A stretch of 50,129 nt of DNA from an uncultured Ruminococcus sp. GTDB taxonomy: Bacteria > Bacillota > Clostridia > Oscillospirales > Acutalibacteraceae. Position numbers and translations under genes: made by a program. Each line of letters opens with the position of its first letter. Position 1 is the first letter of the stretch. This document shows, in pieces, positions 16,701-24,429 of this stretch. The DNA lies in NCBI GenBank assembly GCA_902802795.1, contig CADCNI010000014.1:1-50129 (forward strand). The letters are read 5' to 3'. The notes beneath the pieces were generated by a model. That model worked only from the letters and a program-made list of their open reading frames with translations. It searched no databases and was not told the origin of the DNA.

Positions 16701-18088
16701 ACCGCGCCGATCTCGGTGATTCTCTCGGAGGCGGCGCTGAGTCCCGTCGTCTCCAAATCGAACACGATAAACTCGCCGTCGATGGGGCGGCTGTCCTCTC
16801 CCTTGACGATATCCACCATGTCGTCGATGTAATAGGCTTCAATGCCATAGAGAATCTTGATGGGCGTACCGTTCTTTTTGCAGGCTCTCGCCGCGTTCAT
16901 CGCGTCGGGGAACGCCTGCGCCACGCCGTGATCGGTAATGGCAATGGCCGGCATGCCCCAGTCAGCGGCACGCTGCACCAGTTTTTTGGTAGGCGTCATC
17001 GCGTCCATAGCGGACATATTGGTATGCAGGTGCAGCTCCACACGCTTGACTTCCGCGTTGTCGGTGCGCTTTGTCTCTTTCATGGCAGCGATGCACTGAG
17101 GACGCAGGGCAAATTCATGGTCGAAATCGTCAAATTTGTAATCGCCCTGCACGGCCACACATTTTCCCTCGCCCAGCGACGAAAGGAAATCGCTCTCATC
17201 CTTTTTCGCAATCATCTTCACTGTGACGGACGAAGTGAGATCGGTGACGGCAAAGGATACAATGATCTTATCCCCTGCCTTGGTGTCCTTGGTGGAAAAA
17301 TTAAAAATCGTGCCGTAGACCGTGACCTTTTTATAGTTCGGGTTGAGATCGGCCATCGGGACGGCGGGTATGCTCTTGGGCGTGCCAAAGATGATTTCCG
17401 GACTGTGGTATCTTTCCGGAATCCCCTCAAAAGTCAGACTGGCTGGCCCTTCCTGCACCTTGACCTTTTTGGCGCGGGTTTCCCCGGTAAATTCGGGGCG
17501 GGGCGGCAGAGGGGGCGGCGTTTCTTCCCACGGCGGCGGATTATCCGACGCGTCAGGCTGTGCGGGCTTGACCGCGGGAGGCGGCGGCGGAAGCTCCACC
17601 CGTCTGACCGCGTTTTCGTCCACGCTGAGCCGCAGCTCGACGGTTTGGCCGAATTCCTCCCGCACCAGCTTAACAAACTCGTCGGTAAATTGCTTTTCCT
17701 CCAGCAGCGCGATTGCATTGTGCGCAAGTTCACACTCCACCACGGCATTTTTGCTGTCATATGTCCACTTGCAATTGACAAAAGAGCCGTTGACGGTGGA
17801 AATCTGCCGTTTGAGTTCCATCACCATATCATTCAGCACCGATTGATTAAAGCATTTCTGTGGAAAATGCGGCTTAATCATAACCGATCCGAAACCGTAA
17901 CTCTCGCGGATATCGTGCTCCGCTTTAAATAGCAGCTCCCGATCGACATATTCACAGAACTCGGTAAAAACCGTCATGACACGGCACTTCTCGGCAAATC
18001 GAATTCTGGTGACTTCTCCGTCGCTGATCTGCTTGACGCTGTAGTGGTCAGCGGCTTCGATCAATATATCGGTAATTTTGCTTGTCAT
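13706..18088 (-). CDS. polC: DNA polymerase III alpha subunit, Gram-positive PolC type with proofreading exonuclease
   Basis: A 1460-residue PolC, the main replicative polymerase of Firmicutes. Order seen: N-terminal domain with a Pro-rich linker (about 170-210), OB fold (about 255-320), PHP domain beginning near residue 349 (VELHLHTNMSAMD, ITDHG), the DEDDh exonuclease inserted in it (FDLETTG near 440, HNANFDIGF, H..CDDA), the rest of the PHP domain, a four-Cys zinc finger (CPKC and CPQC, about 926-955), and the palm with DIDLNFSG near 986 and the later palm, fingers and C-terminal regions. All exonuclease and polymerase acidic motifs are present. ATG at 18088 with AAGGAG upstream. It follows the 179-residue membrane protein gene by 36 bases, and probably forms an operon with ispG. 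Confidence 0.97.
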   Translation of the reverse strand: MTSKITDILIEAADHYSVKQISDGEVTRIRFAEKCRVMTVFTEFCEYVDRELLFKAEHDIRESYGFGSVMIKPHFPQKCFNQSVLNDMVMELKRQISTVNGSFVNCKWTYDSKNAVVECELAHNAIALLEEKQFTDEFVKLVREEFGQTVELRLSVDENAVRRVELPPPPPAVKPAQPDASDNPPPWEETPPPLPPRPEFTGETRAKKVKVQEGPASLTFEGIPERYHSPEIIFGTPKSIPAVPMADLNPNYKKVTVYGTIFNFSTKDTKAGDKIIVSFAVTDLTSSVTVKMIAKKDESDFLSSLGEGKCVAVQGDYKFDDFDHEFALRPQCIAAMKETKRTDNAEVKRVELHLHTNMSAMDAMTPTKKLVQRAADWGMPAIAITDHGVAQAFPDAMNAARACKKNGTPIKILYGIEAYYIDDMVDIVKGEDSRPIDGEFIVFDLETTGLSAASERITEIGAVRYKGGEILDKFNSFVNPHMAIPPKIVELTGITDEMVKDAPDEDQAIRAFLEFAGENPIFIAHNANFDIGFMRAACQRCSIPFDPVYIDTVPLARALHPSLKNHKLDTVGEYLEIPPFEHHRACDDALALAQIVQKEFELLAKEYEVAGVNDINTKAKSTDTTKLRPNHQIIIAKNKVGLKNLYKLISASNLKHFHRKPRIPRSEILKRREGLILGSACEQGELYQAILLGRSDKDVEKIASFYDYLEVQPLGNNEFMLRNGTVKNREALIDINKKIIALGDKLGKPVVATCDVHFIDPEDAEFRKVLMVHQGFDDADKQAPLYFRTTEEMLAEFDYLPPEKAYEIVVTNTRKIADMVEDIQPIPDGVFPPSIDGAEQQLRDISTAKAHSIYGDPLPEYVQARLDKELNSIIGNGFAVMYMTAQKLIAYSEENGYLVGSRGSVGSSFVATMSGISEVNPLAPHYVCPKCKWSQFFEKSLEYGSGFDLPPKKCPQCGEELNRDGHEIPFETFLGFNGDKQPDIDLNFSGEVQSKVHKYTEELFGKDNVFKAGTISTVAEKTAYGYVKGYEEKMGLHLPSAEIERLKRGCMGVKSTTGQHPGGMVVVPRDMEVEDFCPVQHPADKKDSDTVTTHFDFHSIHDTILKLDELGHDVPTIYKYLEEYTGVKISDVTMSDPQVMSLFTSTEALGITPEQCGSITGTFSLPEVGTNFVRQMLIDTQPKTFSDLLQIAGLSHGTDVYLGNAQDLIANNICTISEVIGTRDSIMTYLIAKGVPNQMSFKIMEIVRKGNAHKLLTEEHVQTMRDNGVPDWYIDSCFKIKYMFPKAHAAAYMIATLRLGWYKVHCPEEYYAAYFTVRADEFDAELATNDIRSLKAVIKELDAKGRGATVKEQNKLATLQILNEARERGVVFLPVDLYKSDAKKFLMEGKQVRLPFTTLKGLGEAAAVCLVESREGGYQFMSKSDVQMRSGVSKGVMEILEDAGVLKGMAESNQVSLFDF

Positions 18089-18124
18089 GAATCAAAAGTT
18101 CTCCTTCTCAAAAGGGTTAGTCCA

Positions 18125-18664
18125 TCAGAAAATGTATATATTGTTGAGCTGACGTTCCTTGCAATATGCCTTAAATTCCTCTTTGCTCATTTTCTTCATG
18201 CACTTGCGGAAACAGCGGTCATCTATTAATGTAAACGGAGAAAGGGGTTGATGACTCAGCACAATATCGTCTTGGATAACAAAGAGATGGCGGTCAGAGC
18301 CTTTGCGCCATTCGTCATCTGTTTTATACACCATAAAACGAAATTTATTATCCTTGATGGCTTGTGTATCATCCACCACACGCCAACTGCCGTTATAATA
18401 ATAGGCAAGAATGTAGTTCTTGTCATCATTGATTTCAACAATTTTCAAAGGCTTGCTGTAACCTGCTCCGCCTCGTTTGTCAGGATTGGCGTCACTTTGG
18501 GGCATAATGGAAAAAACAATGGTATAGTAACTGTAATAGGACAGCGGTATCACCGTCGCAATGGCAATAAGCACTGCCATAATTTTAACCGCAATACCAA
18601 TCCCTTTTTTTTGATAATATTTTTTGATCTGTTCTTCTTCGGTCATGCGTCTTTTTTTTGCCAT
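18125..18664 (-). CDS. Small single-pass membrane protein of unknown function
   Basis: A 179-residue protein with a very basic N-terminus (MAKKRRMTEEEQIKKYYQKK), one membrane helix at about residues 23-50, and an extracytoplasmic domain containing a YYYNGSWRVVDD segment. No family is recognised. ATG at 18664 is chosen for AAGGAG upstream; an earlier in-frame ATG overlaps the end of ispG. The gene lies 19 bases after ispG and 36 before polC, so the three are likely cotranscribed. Confidence 0.7.
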   Translation of the reverse strand: MAKKRRMTEEEQIKKYYQKKGIGIAVKIMAVLIAIATVIPLSYYSYYTIVFSIMPQSDANPDKRGGAGYSKPLKIVEINDDKNYILAYYYNGSWRVVDDTQAIKDNKFRFMVYKTDDEWRKGSDRHLFVIQDDIVLSHQPLSPFTLIDDRCFRKCMKKMSKEEFKAYCKERQLNNIYIF

Positions 18665-18683
18665 CTTACTATTCTCCTTCTTC

Positions 18684-19733
18684 TTACAGTTTCTCAATTT
18701 CCTTGAGCAATTCGGTGAGCAGTTCTTCCTCCGGCACCTTGCGTAGCACTTCGCCTTTCTTAAAGATCAGACCGCAGCCCACGCCGCCTGCCACACCGAT
18801 GTCAGCTTCCCGCGCTTCGCCGGGGCCGTTGACCACGCAGCCCATGACAGCCACCTTAATATCTTTGTTAACGTCCTTCAAAGCCTCCTGCACGTCCTCC
18901 GCCAATTGGATGAGGTTAATGCGGGTACGTCCGCAGGTGGGACAGGACACAAACTGGATGCCGCCCTTGCGGATATCCAGCCCTCTGAGAATATCCTTGG
19001 CCGCGTAGACTTCCCGCACCGGGTCGGCGGTCAACGAGACGCGCACGGTGTCCCCGATGCCGTCCATGAGCAGCGAACCGAGACCCGCCGCCGATTTGAT
19101 CAGACCCATGCGCTCGGTGCCCGCTTCGGTCACGCCTAAGTGCAGCGGATAATCGCAGCGTTCAGCAGCGAGGCGATAGGATTCCACCATCGTCTGTACG
19201 GTAGAAGATTTCATGGAAATCACGGTATCGTAAAAATCAAATTTTTCGAGAAGCGAAACATGATAGAGCGCACTCTCCACGAGCGCTTCGGCAGTAGGAG
19301 CGCCGTACTTGGCGAGGATGGATTTTTCGACCGAACCGGAATTCACGCCCACGCGGATGGGAATATTCCTCTGCCGGCACGCTTCCACCACCGCTTTGAC
19401 GCGGCTTTCGTCGCCGATATTGCCGGGGTTGATGCGTATTTTATCCACACCCGCTGCCGCCGATTCCAGCGCCAGCTTGTAATCAAAATGAATATCCGCC
19501 ACGATCGGCACCGACACCGCTTCTTTCAGCGCTGCAATGAGTCTGACGGCCGGCATATCCGGCACCGCCGCGCGGATGATTTCGCAGCCCGCCGCTTCGA
19601 GCGCTTTTGCCTGCGCCACACTGCCTTCGATGTCTGTGGAAGGGGTATTCAGCATGGACTGAATGGTGATCGGCGCGTCTCCGCCTATGTACAGATTGCC
19701 GACCTTGACTTTTCTGCTCTTTCTTCTTTCCAT
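18684..19733 (-). CDS. ispG: 4-hydroxy-3-methylbut-2-en-1-yl diphosphate synthase (GcpE)
   Basis: A 349-residue IspG, the iron-sulfur enzyme of the MEP isoprenoid pathway. The N-terminal TIM barrel has SMLNTPSTDIEGS and RINPGNIGDE. The C-terminal cluster domain has the three cysteines in CPTCGRT (about 262 and 265) and GCVVNGPGEA (about 297), with the conserved Glu. The frame is open for 85 codons upstream, but homology to the family starts at ATG 19733, and the promoter lies inside the upstream part. Works with dxr at 23220-24404 in the same pathway. Confidence 0.95.
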   Translation of the reverse strand: MERRKSRKVKVGNLYIGGDAPITIQSMLNTPSTDIEGSVAQAKALEAAGCEIIRAAVPDMPAVRLIAALKEAVSVPIVADIHFDYKLALESAAAGVDKIRINPGNIGDESRVKAVVEACRQRNIPIRVGVNSGSVEKSILAKYGAPTAEALVESALYHVSLLEKFDFYDTVISMKSSTVQTMVESYRLAAERCDYPLHLGVTEAGTERMGLIKSAAGLGSLLMDGIGDTVRVSLTADPVREVYAAKDILRGLDIRKGGIQFVSCPTCGRTRINLIQLAEDVQEALKDVNKDIKVAVMGCVVNGPGEAREADIGVAGGVGCGLIFKKGEVLRKVPEEELLTELLKEIEKL

Positions 19734-19799
19734 CAATAACAACCGTCCTTTCGTTTCGTCAAACCAATAGGCTTTCACAGGGTATAAAATATTATTATA

Positions 19800-19828
19800 A
19801 TTATAGCACATCAATGCCTGATTGACAA
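19800..19828 (-). promoter_or_regulatory. Promoter of the ispG-polC operon
   Basis: On the minus strand TTGTCA (19828-19823) and TATAAT (19805-19800) are 17 bases apart. Transcription should start near 19793, giving a leader of about 60 bases. This also supports the downstream ATG at 19733 as the start of ispG. Confidence 0.75.
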
Positions 19829-19917
19829 GATTTTCTCTGTTTTTCTTGGCAAGTTTCTCCCCTAACGTGTGTTCACTATATTCACAAACGGATAGCACGC
19901 TGTCCAAAGACGAAAAT

Positions 19918-19974
19918 GCATAAAAGCAGAGCCTGCTGTTCGTCCGGTTAGTCAGCAGGTCCTGCTTTTTATGC
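19918..19974 (-). terminator. Hairpin terminator after the 280-residue membrane protein gene
   Basis: A long imperfect stem (19918-19938 with 19953-19974, about 20 pairs) overlaps the stop codon at 19969-19971. On the minus strand it is followed by GCATTTTCG, a short T run, so termination may be partial. Confidence 0.6.
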
Positions 19975-20811
19975 GTCTGTTTTTTCAAAAAGTGCTGTCA
20001 TCAACTGATACAATGCATCGCTTTTACCAAAAACATATCCCTCTTCCCCGCCTGAACTAAAGGTATTGGTGTACCTATAAAACGTTTCCGGCGTTTCTGT
20101 TCCGTTAAATATCACGATGTCGTCCTGATCGTCGTATTCCAATGTCATTTTATATTCTGTATCGAGTGCAAATGCCGGCAACTCGCTTGGATAAAGGATG
20201 GCTTTGGTTTCAATGGTTGGGAGATGGGAAAAGATATGCTGAATGGTTTCCGCGTCTTCTAAAGAGACGGTGGATGTAACTTCGCTCCCCTCATATTGAT
20301 TCACGGTCATTTTTTGGGGCGGGCGCTGCTCATCACTGACCAGTTCCAACTCCACGTTTTCCAAAAGCCCGGTCAATAAATCATGCAGTTCGGTGGATTT
20401 TATCAGAAAAAAGCGATTATCTTGACAGCGATAGAAATCGTTTTCCGTATTCCAAAAAACAACATCCTCTTCTCCGCTATGATGATCATAAGCAAAGGAG
20501 TAAGTCAGCAATATCTTTATTTGATTTTCCGTTTGCGGTTTTTTCTTATTTACGACCGTATCGGCGGAATGCAAACGCTCATAGATCGAATGCATATACA
20601 CCATATCTGTGATAATGATATCTTTTTCCGCATTTCCCTCTTGATCGCACAACCGGATGGTAACGCTTTTCAATTCCTCTCTGTCCCCGGTCACCATACG
20701 ATGATCCACGCTCCGCTCTTTAAGAGTCAATAAAAACAACGGGAAAACAGCAATTACTGCCAACAGGCTTATTCCCATGATAAGATATTTTTTCTTTTTG
20801 CTGACTTTCAT
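19969..20811 (-). CDS. Membrane-anchored protein of unknown function
   Basis: A 280-residue protein with a Lys-rich start (MKVSKKKKYLIMG), one N-terminal membrane helix or uncleaved signal, and an acidic extracytoplasmic domain. Two similar-looking halves may exist: segments about LCDQEGN..DIIITDMVYMHSIYERLHS and VSLEDAETIQHIFSHLPTI resemble each other in pattern (strand, then a helix ending in I..I..HL), each followed by YKMTLEYDD or ILLTYSFAYD-like strands. No family is recognised with confidence. ATG 20811 has AAGGGG upstream. It has its own promoter and terminator and stands between ispG and the divergent radical SAM gene. Confidence 0.7.
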   Translation of the reverse strand: MKVSKKKKYLIMGISLLAVIAVFPLFLLTLKERSVDHRMVTGDREELKSVTIRLCDQEGNAEKDIIITDMVYMHSIYERLHSADTVVNKKKPQTENQIKILLTYSFAYDHHSGEEDVVFWNTENDFYRCQDNRFFLIKSTELHDLLTGLLENVELELVSDEQRPPQKMTVNQYEGSEVTSTVSLEDAETIQHIFSHLPTIETKAILYPSELPAFALDTEYKMTLEYDDQDDIVIFNGTETPETFYRYTNTFSSGGEEGYVFGKSDALYQLMTALFEKTDA

Positions 20812-20842
20812 GCTTGCCGCCCCTTTTGGTTGTTTTTTTATT

Positions 20843-20871
20843 ATTGTATCAGATCTTATGATATTTTGCAA
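20843..20871 (-). promoter_or_regulatory. Promoter of the 280-residue membrane protein gene
   Basis: On the minus strand TTGCAA (20871-20866) and TACAAT (20848-20843) are separated by 17 bases. The predicted start is about 25 bases before the ATG at 20811. Confidence 0.65.
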
Positions 20872-20931
20872 TGCATTTTATTGACTTCCCGTTCACATTT
20901 CCATCGCGGTCTGTACTTTTCACCAAGGATA

Positions 20932-20940
20932 TGGTACAAT
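20932..20940 (+). promoter_or_regulatory. Extended -10 element for the radical SAM gene
   Basis: TGGTACAAT is a TG-n extended -10 with one mismatch to TATAAT. No convincing -35 is present at the normal distance. It lies about 38 bases before the ATG at 20978. Confidence 0.5.
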
Positions 20941-20977
20941 AAGGAAGAAATATCTTTTGCATAAGGATGTGAGCGAA

Positions 20978-21865
20978 ATGCACGAGGTACAGGTCAAAGG
21001 AATTCTCTCCGCGTCCAGCGGATTAAACGGAGCCGGTAACGGCATGAATCTCTATCGCGGCTGCTCCCACGGCTGCATTTACTGCGATTCGCGGAGCAAA
21101 TGCTATGGCATGCCCCACGACTTTGAGGACATTGAGGTCAAAATCAATGCCCCCGAACTGCTCGAACGGGCGCTGCGCAAGAAGAAAACCCGCTGCATGA
21201 TCGGCACCGGCGCGATGTGCGACCCTTATCTGCACATCGAAGAACAACTCCGTCTGACCCGCCGTTGTCTCGAAATCATCGACCGCTACGGCTTCGGACT
21301 GACGGTTCTGACCAAATCCTCCCGCATTTTGCGCGATCTCGACCTGCTCCGACACATTCACGCCCAGTCCAAATGCGTGGTGCAGATGACGCTCACCACC
21401 TATGACGAATCGCTCTGTCGCATCGTCGAACCCAATGTCTCCACCACCGCCGAACGCTTTGAAGTGCTCAAAATCATGCGGGACAACAACATTCCCACCG
21501 TGGTGTGGCTTTGCCCTATCCTGCCCTTTCTCAACGACACCGAGGAAAATCTGCGGGGGATTCTGCGTTACTGTGTTGAGGCAGAAGTGAAAGGCATCGT
21601 CTGCTTTGGCATGGGTATGACGCTGCGGGAGGGCGACCGCGAATATTATTACGCAGCGCTCGACAGGCATTTTCCCGGACTCAAGCAGCGGTACATCTCC
21701 CGCTACGGCAACGCTTATCAGCTCCCCTCCCCCAACAGTTCCCGGCTCATGCGGATTTTTTGCGACACCTGCCGCGCACACGGTATTCTGTACCGTCCCG
21801 ACGAGGTGTTTGCCTATCTGAACGAATTTCCCGACAATTGCTTTGAACAGACAACATTATTTTGA
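20978..21865 (+). CDS. Radical SAM protein, SplB/Rv2578c-like
   Basis: A 295-residue radical SAM enzyme. The cluster motif CSHGCIYC (CX3CX2C) lies near residue 30 in NLYRGCSHGCIYCDSRS, followed by GAMCDPY and LTKSSRILRDLDLL, a pattern shared with spore-photoproduct-lyase-like and Rv2578c-like proteins of unclear substrate. It is shorter than true SplB and lacks its C-terminal Cys region in recognisable form, so spore photoproduct lyase is not claimed. ATG 20978 has AAGGA upstream; an earlier in-frame TTG is not needed. It is the only plus-strand gene in this region and stands alone between rseP and the membrane protein gene. Confidence 0.85.
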   Translation: MHEVQVKGILSASSGLNGAGNGMNLYRGCSHGCIYCDSRSKCYGMPHDFEDIEVKINAPELLERALRKKKTRCMIGTGAMCDPYLHIEEQLRLTRRCLEIIDRYGFGLTVLTKSSRILRDLDLLRHIHAQSKCVVQMTLTTYDESLCRIVEPNVSTTAERFEVLKIMRDNNIPTVVWLCPILPFLNDTEENLRGILRYCVEAEVKGIVCFGMGMTLREGDREYYYAALDRHFPGLKQRYISRYGNAYQLPSPNSSRLMRIFCDTCRAHGILYRPDEVFAYLNEFPDNCFEQTTLF

Positions 21866-21876
21866 CGCAAAAAAAC

Positions 21877-21926
21877 ACACCGCATCGACCTTTCCTTCAA
21901 AAAGATCCATACGGTGTATATTTTTA
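21877..21926 (+). terminator. Intrinsic terminator of the radical SAM gene
   Basis: Arms ACACCG (21877-21882) and CGGTGT (21912-21917) pair and the stem continues inward with a few mismatches. A TATATTTTTAT tract follows. The hairpin begins 12 bases after the stop codon. Confidence 0.7.
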
Positions 21927-21948
21927 TGAGATATCAATCAACTTATAC

Positions 21949-22104
21949 TATAGCAATCCAAATAATCAGGGAGACAAAAGGAGGCGATGATGGTGAATGC
22001 AGGGCAAGGCGGAGGACAACGGTGGGCTGGCGCCCACCTAGGACGACAACGCAGCCATGTGCTCACCATCGCGCCGAACTTGTCTTTTTGTTTGGATTGC
22101 TATA
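21949..22104. repeat. MITE-like element, family A, copy 2 (156 bp, complete ends)
   Basis: Perfect 14-bp terminal inverted repeats, TATAGCAATCCAAA (21949-21962) and TTTGGATTGCTATA (22091-22104), bound a non-coding element. The outermost TA on each side could be a target duplication as in IS630/Tc-mariner insertions. The left 90 bases match copy 1 at 13605. It lies 13 bases beyond the rseP stop. Confidence 0.85.
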
Positions 22105-22117
22105 ATCTACAACCTTT

Positions 22118-23188
22118 TCAGAACAGCGCCCACACGTCTTTGATGGTGATGACAATCATGAGAAGAAGCAGCAGCGCAAAGCCCACAAAGTGGACGATGC
22201 CTTCTTTCTCCGGATCAATCGGCTTGCCGCGCACCGCTTCAATCAGCACGAACAGCAGCCGTCCGCCGTCAAGCGCCGGAAGCGGCAGCAGATTAAAGAT
22301 GCCCAGGTTGACCGTAATAAGCGTCATAAAGTAAACGATGTTGTTGATGCCGTCCCAAAGGCTGCTCTTAAAGCCTTCCTCCGCAACCTGGCCGATGGCG
22401 GAAGCCATGCCGACAGGACCCGACACCTCATTGAAGCCCGCCTGCCCCGTTACCAGCATCACCAGACTGGCGTAAATCATACGCACAAAGGCGAGCGTTT
22501 CGGAAAATGTTGATCCGATGACCGTCTTGACGCTTTTATCAACGCGGTAGACTTTGAAATCAATCTGCGTCACCGCTACATTGTCGGAGTAGGAAACAAC
22601 CTGCATCTGCAAATTGTCAAAATGAAGCTTCTTGCCGTCGCGCTTGACCACCATATCCAGCACGCCGTCCTTGGCGGTGGAAAGAGCGAAGCTCATATCG
22701 GTAGCGCAGTAGGTGCGATAGCCGTTGATGGAAATAATCTCATCATCCACCTGCACACCCGCATTCATACTGGTGGAATCGCTCACCAGATAGGCAATCT
22801 GGGTAGAGGCGTAATACGGCTCCTGCACCTGGATGATAAACATAAGCACGATACCCAGCAGAATATTCATAGTCGCGCCGGCTGCCAGAATAATGGCGCG
22901 CTGCCACCATTTTTTATTATTGAGCGCGCGCTCGTCGTCGCTGTCCTCGTCCTCGCCCTCCATGGCGCAGTAGCCGCCGATGGGAATCAGGCGCAGCGAG
23001 TAAAGCGTTTCCTTGCCCTGATGGGAGAAAATCTTCGGCCCCATGCCGAGCGCAAATTCATTGACCTTTACGCCGAATTTTTTGGCCGTGATAAAGTGAC
23101 CGAACTCATGGATGCCGATAATCAGCGCAAAGAGAATCACAGCCACCACGACGGTGATGATAATATTGAGTACAGAAATAAAAACCAC
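22118..23188 (-). CDS. rseP: Site-2 metalloprotease RseP/RasP
   Basis: A 356-residue intramembrane zinc protease. The first helix carries HEFGH (H27, E28, H31), the second metal site is in LPALDGGRLL near residue 311, and a PDZ domain lies between (about 130-210, with GVQVDDEIISINGYR). The family cuts membrane-spanning anti-sigma factors and signal-peptide remnants. An acidic insert EGEDEDSDDERAL follows IGGYCAM, as in many clostridial members. It follows dxr by 31 bases in the uppS-cdsA-dxr-rseP order usual for Firmicutes. Confidence 0.95.
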   Translation of the reverse strand: MVFISVLNIIITVVVAVILFALIIGIHEFGHFITAKKFGVKVNEFALGMGPKIFSHQGKETLYSLRLIPIGGYCAMEGEDEDSDDERALNNKKWWQRAIILAAGATMNILLGIVLMFIIQVQEPYYASTQIAYLVSDSTSMNAGVQVDDEIISINGYRTYCATDMSFALSTAKDGVLDMVVKRDGKKLHFDNLQMQVVSYSDNVAVTQIDFKVYRVDKSVKTVIGSTFSETLAFVRMIYASLVMLVTGQAGFNEVSGPVGMASAIGQVAEEGFKSSLWDGINNIVYFMTLITVNLGIFNLLPLPALDGGRLLFVLIEAVRGKPIDPEKEGIVHFVGFALLLLLMIVITIKDVWALF

Positions 23189-23219
23189 TCCCCTTTTTTA
23201 TCCGTTATTTCGTTCCGCG

Positions 23220-24404
23220 TTATATCGTTCCCGCAGCGGACATCACGTATTCACGCGCCGCTTTGTCACAGGCTAAAACGTCCTCCACTGTGAAAGACGC
23301 CACCTTCGGCTGACGTTCCATCGCTTCCCACACATATTTTCCGATGTCGAGGAAGCTGATTTTCTTTTTCAAAAACAGCTCCACCGCTTTTTCATTTGCG
23401 CCGTTAGCCGCCGCAGGCGCCAGACCGCCGCGGCGCATGGCTTCTTTGCACGCTGCCAGACACACAAAGGTCTCGGTATCGGGGCGGTAAAAAGTCAGCT
23501 TGCCCACCTTGAAGAGATCAAGCGGTTCGGCGGGAGACGGCACGCGATCGGGATAGCTGATCGCGTACTGAATGGGAATGCGCATATCCGGCGTGCCGAG
23601 CTGTGCGATCACCGAATTGTCGCAGAATTCCACCGCGGAATGAATGATGCTTTCCCTCTGCACCACGACTTCGATATCATCCACGCCTTTGTCAAAGAGC
23701 CACGCCGCTTCGATGACCTCCAGACCCTTGTTCATGAGGGTGGCGGAGTCGATGGTGATCTTCGCGCCCATGCTCCAGTTAGGGTGTTTCAGCGCCTGTT
23801 CCGGCGTGACGTCGAGCAATTCCTCCCGCTTTTTGCCAAAGAATGGCCCGCCTGACGCGGTGAGAATGATTCTTTTGAAAGCATGCGCGCCGGGGGAACC
23901 CTGCAAGCACTGGAAAATCGCGGAATGTTCGCTGTCCACCGGCAAAATCGGCACGCCCTTGGCTCTGGCCGCGCTCATAACGAGCGCACCGCCCGCAACA
24001 AGGGTTTCTTTGTTGGCCAGCGCCAGATCCTTGCCCGCTTCTATAATGGCGAGCGTCGGGACGAGCCCCACCATGCCCACCACGGAATTGAGCACCACAT
24101 CGTTGCAGTCGAGGGTGGCGGCTTCAATAAAGCCGTCCATGCCCTGCAGCACCTTGATATCCGTGTCCGCCAGCTTGATTTTGAGTTCCGCCGCCGCCGC
24201 TTCGTCCATCACGGCCACCACCTGCGGCTTGAATTCCCGCGCCTGTTCCTCCAACAGCCCGATGCTGCGATTGGCGCAGAGGGCGGTGACGTTCAGCCCC
24301 ATGCAGCGCACCACGTCGAGCGCCTGCGTACCTATGGAACCGGTGGAGCCGAGAATGGCGATATTCTCGCGCTTCTTCAAGACTTTTTCTTTGATTTCAC
24401 TCAT
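23220..24404 (-). CDS. dxr: 1-deoxy-D-xylulose 5-phosphate reductoisomerase
   Basis: A 394-residue Dxr/IspC, second step of the MEP pathway. NADPH-binding ILGSTGSIGTQ lies near the N-terminus; the metal-site motif VDSEHSAIFQ, the flexible-loop region ASGGPFF and HPNWSMGAKITIDSATLMNKG are intact. The frame is open for 67 codons upstream, but that part is unlike the family and overlaps cdsA; ATG 24404 has AGAGGCG 7 bases upstream. It starts 25 bases after cdsA ends. Confidence 0.96.
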   Translation of the reverse strand: MSEIKEKVLKKRENIAILGSTGSIGTQALDVVRCMGLNVTALCANRSIGLLEEQAREFKPQVVAVMDEAAAAELKIKLADTDIKVLQGMDGFIEAATLDCNDVVLNSVVGMVGLVPTLAIIEAGKDLALANKETLVAGGALVMSAARAKGVPILPVDSEHSAIFQCLQGSPGAHAFKRIILTASGGPFFGKKREELLDVTPEQALKHPNWSMGAKITIDSATLMNKGLEVIEAAWLFDKGVDDIEVVVQRESIIHSAVEFCDNSVIAQLGTPDMRIPIQYAISYPDRVPSPAEPLDLFKVGKLTFYRPDTETFVCLAACKEAMRRGGLAPAAANGANEKAVELFLKKKISFLDIGKYVWEAMERQPKVASFTVEDVLACDKAAREYVMSAAGTI

Positions 24405-24429
24405 AAAGACGCCTCTTTTCTCACATGAC

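Noticed and set aside
14174-17932. Two long plus-strand open frames antisense to polC
   Set aside because: PolC motifs are complete on the minus strand; the antisense frames have no family features or start signals.
20978-21865. Spore photoproduct lyase (splB)
   Set aside because: The protein is shorter than SplB and lacks a convincing C-terminal catalytic cysteine region, so only the wider radical SAM family is stated.
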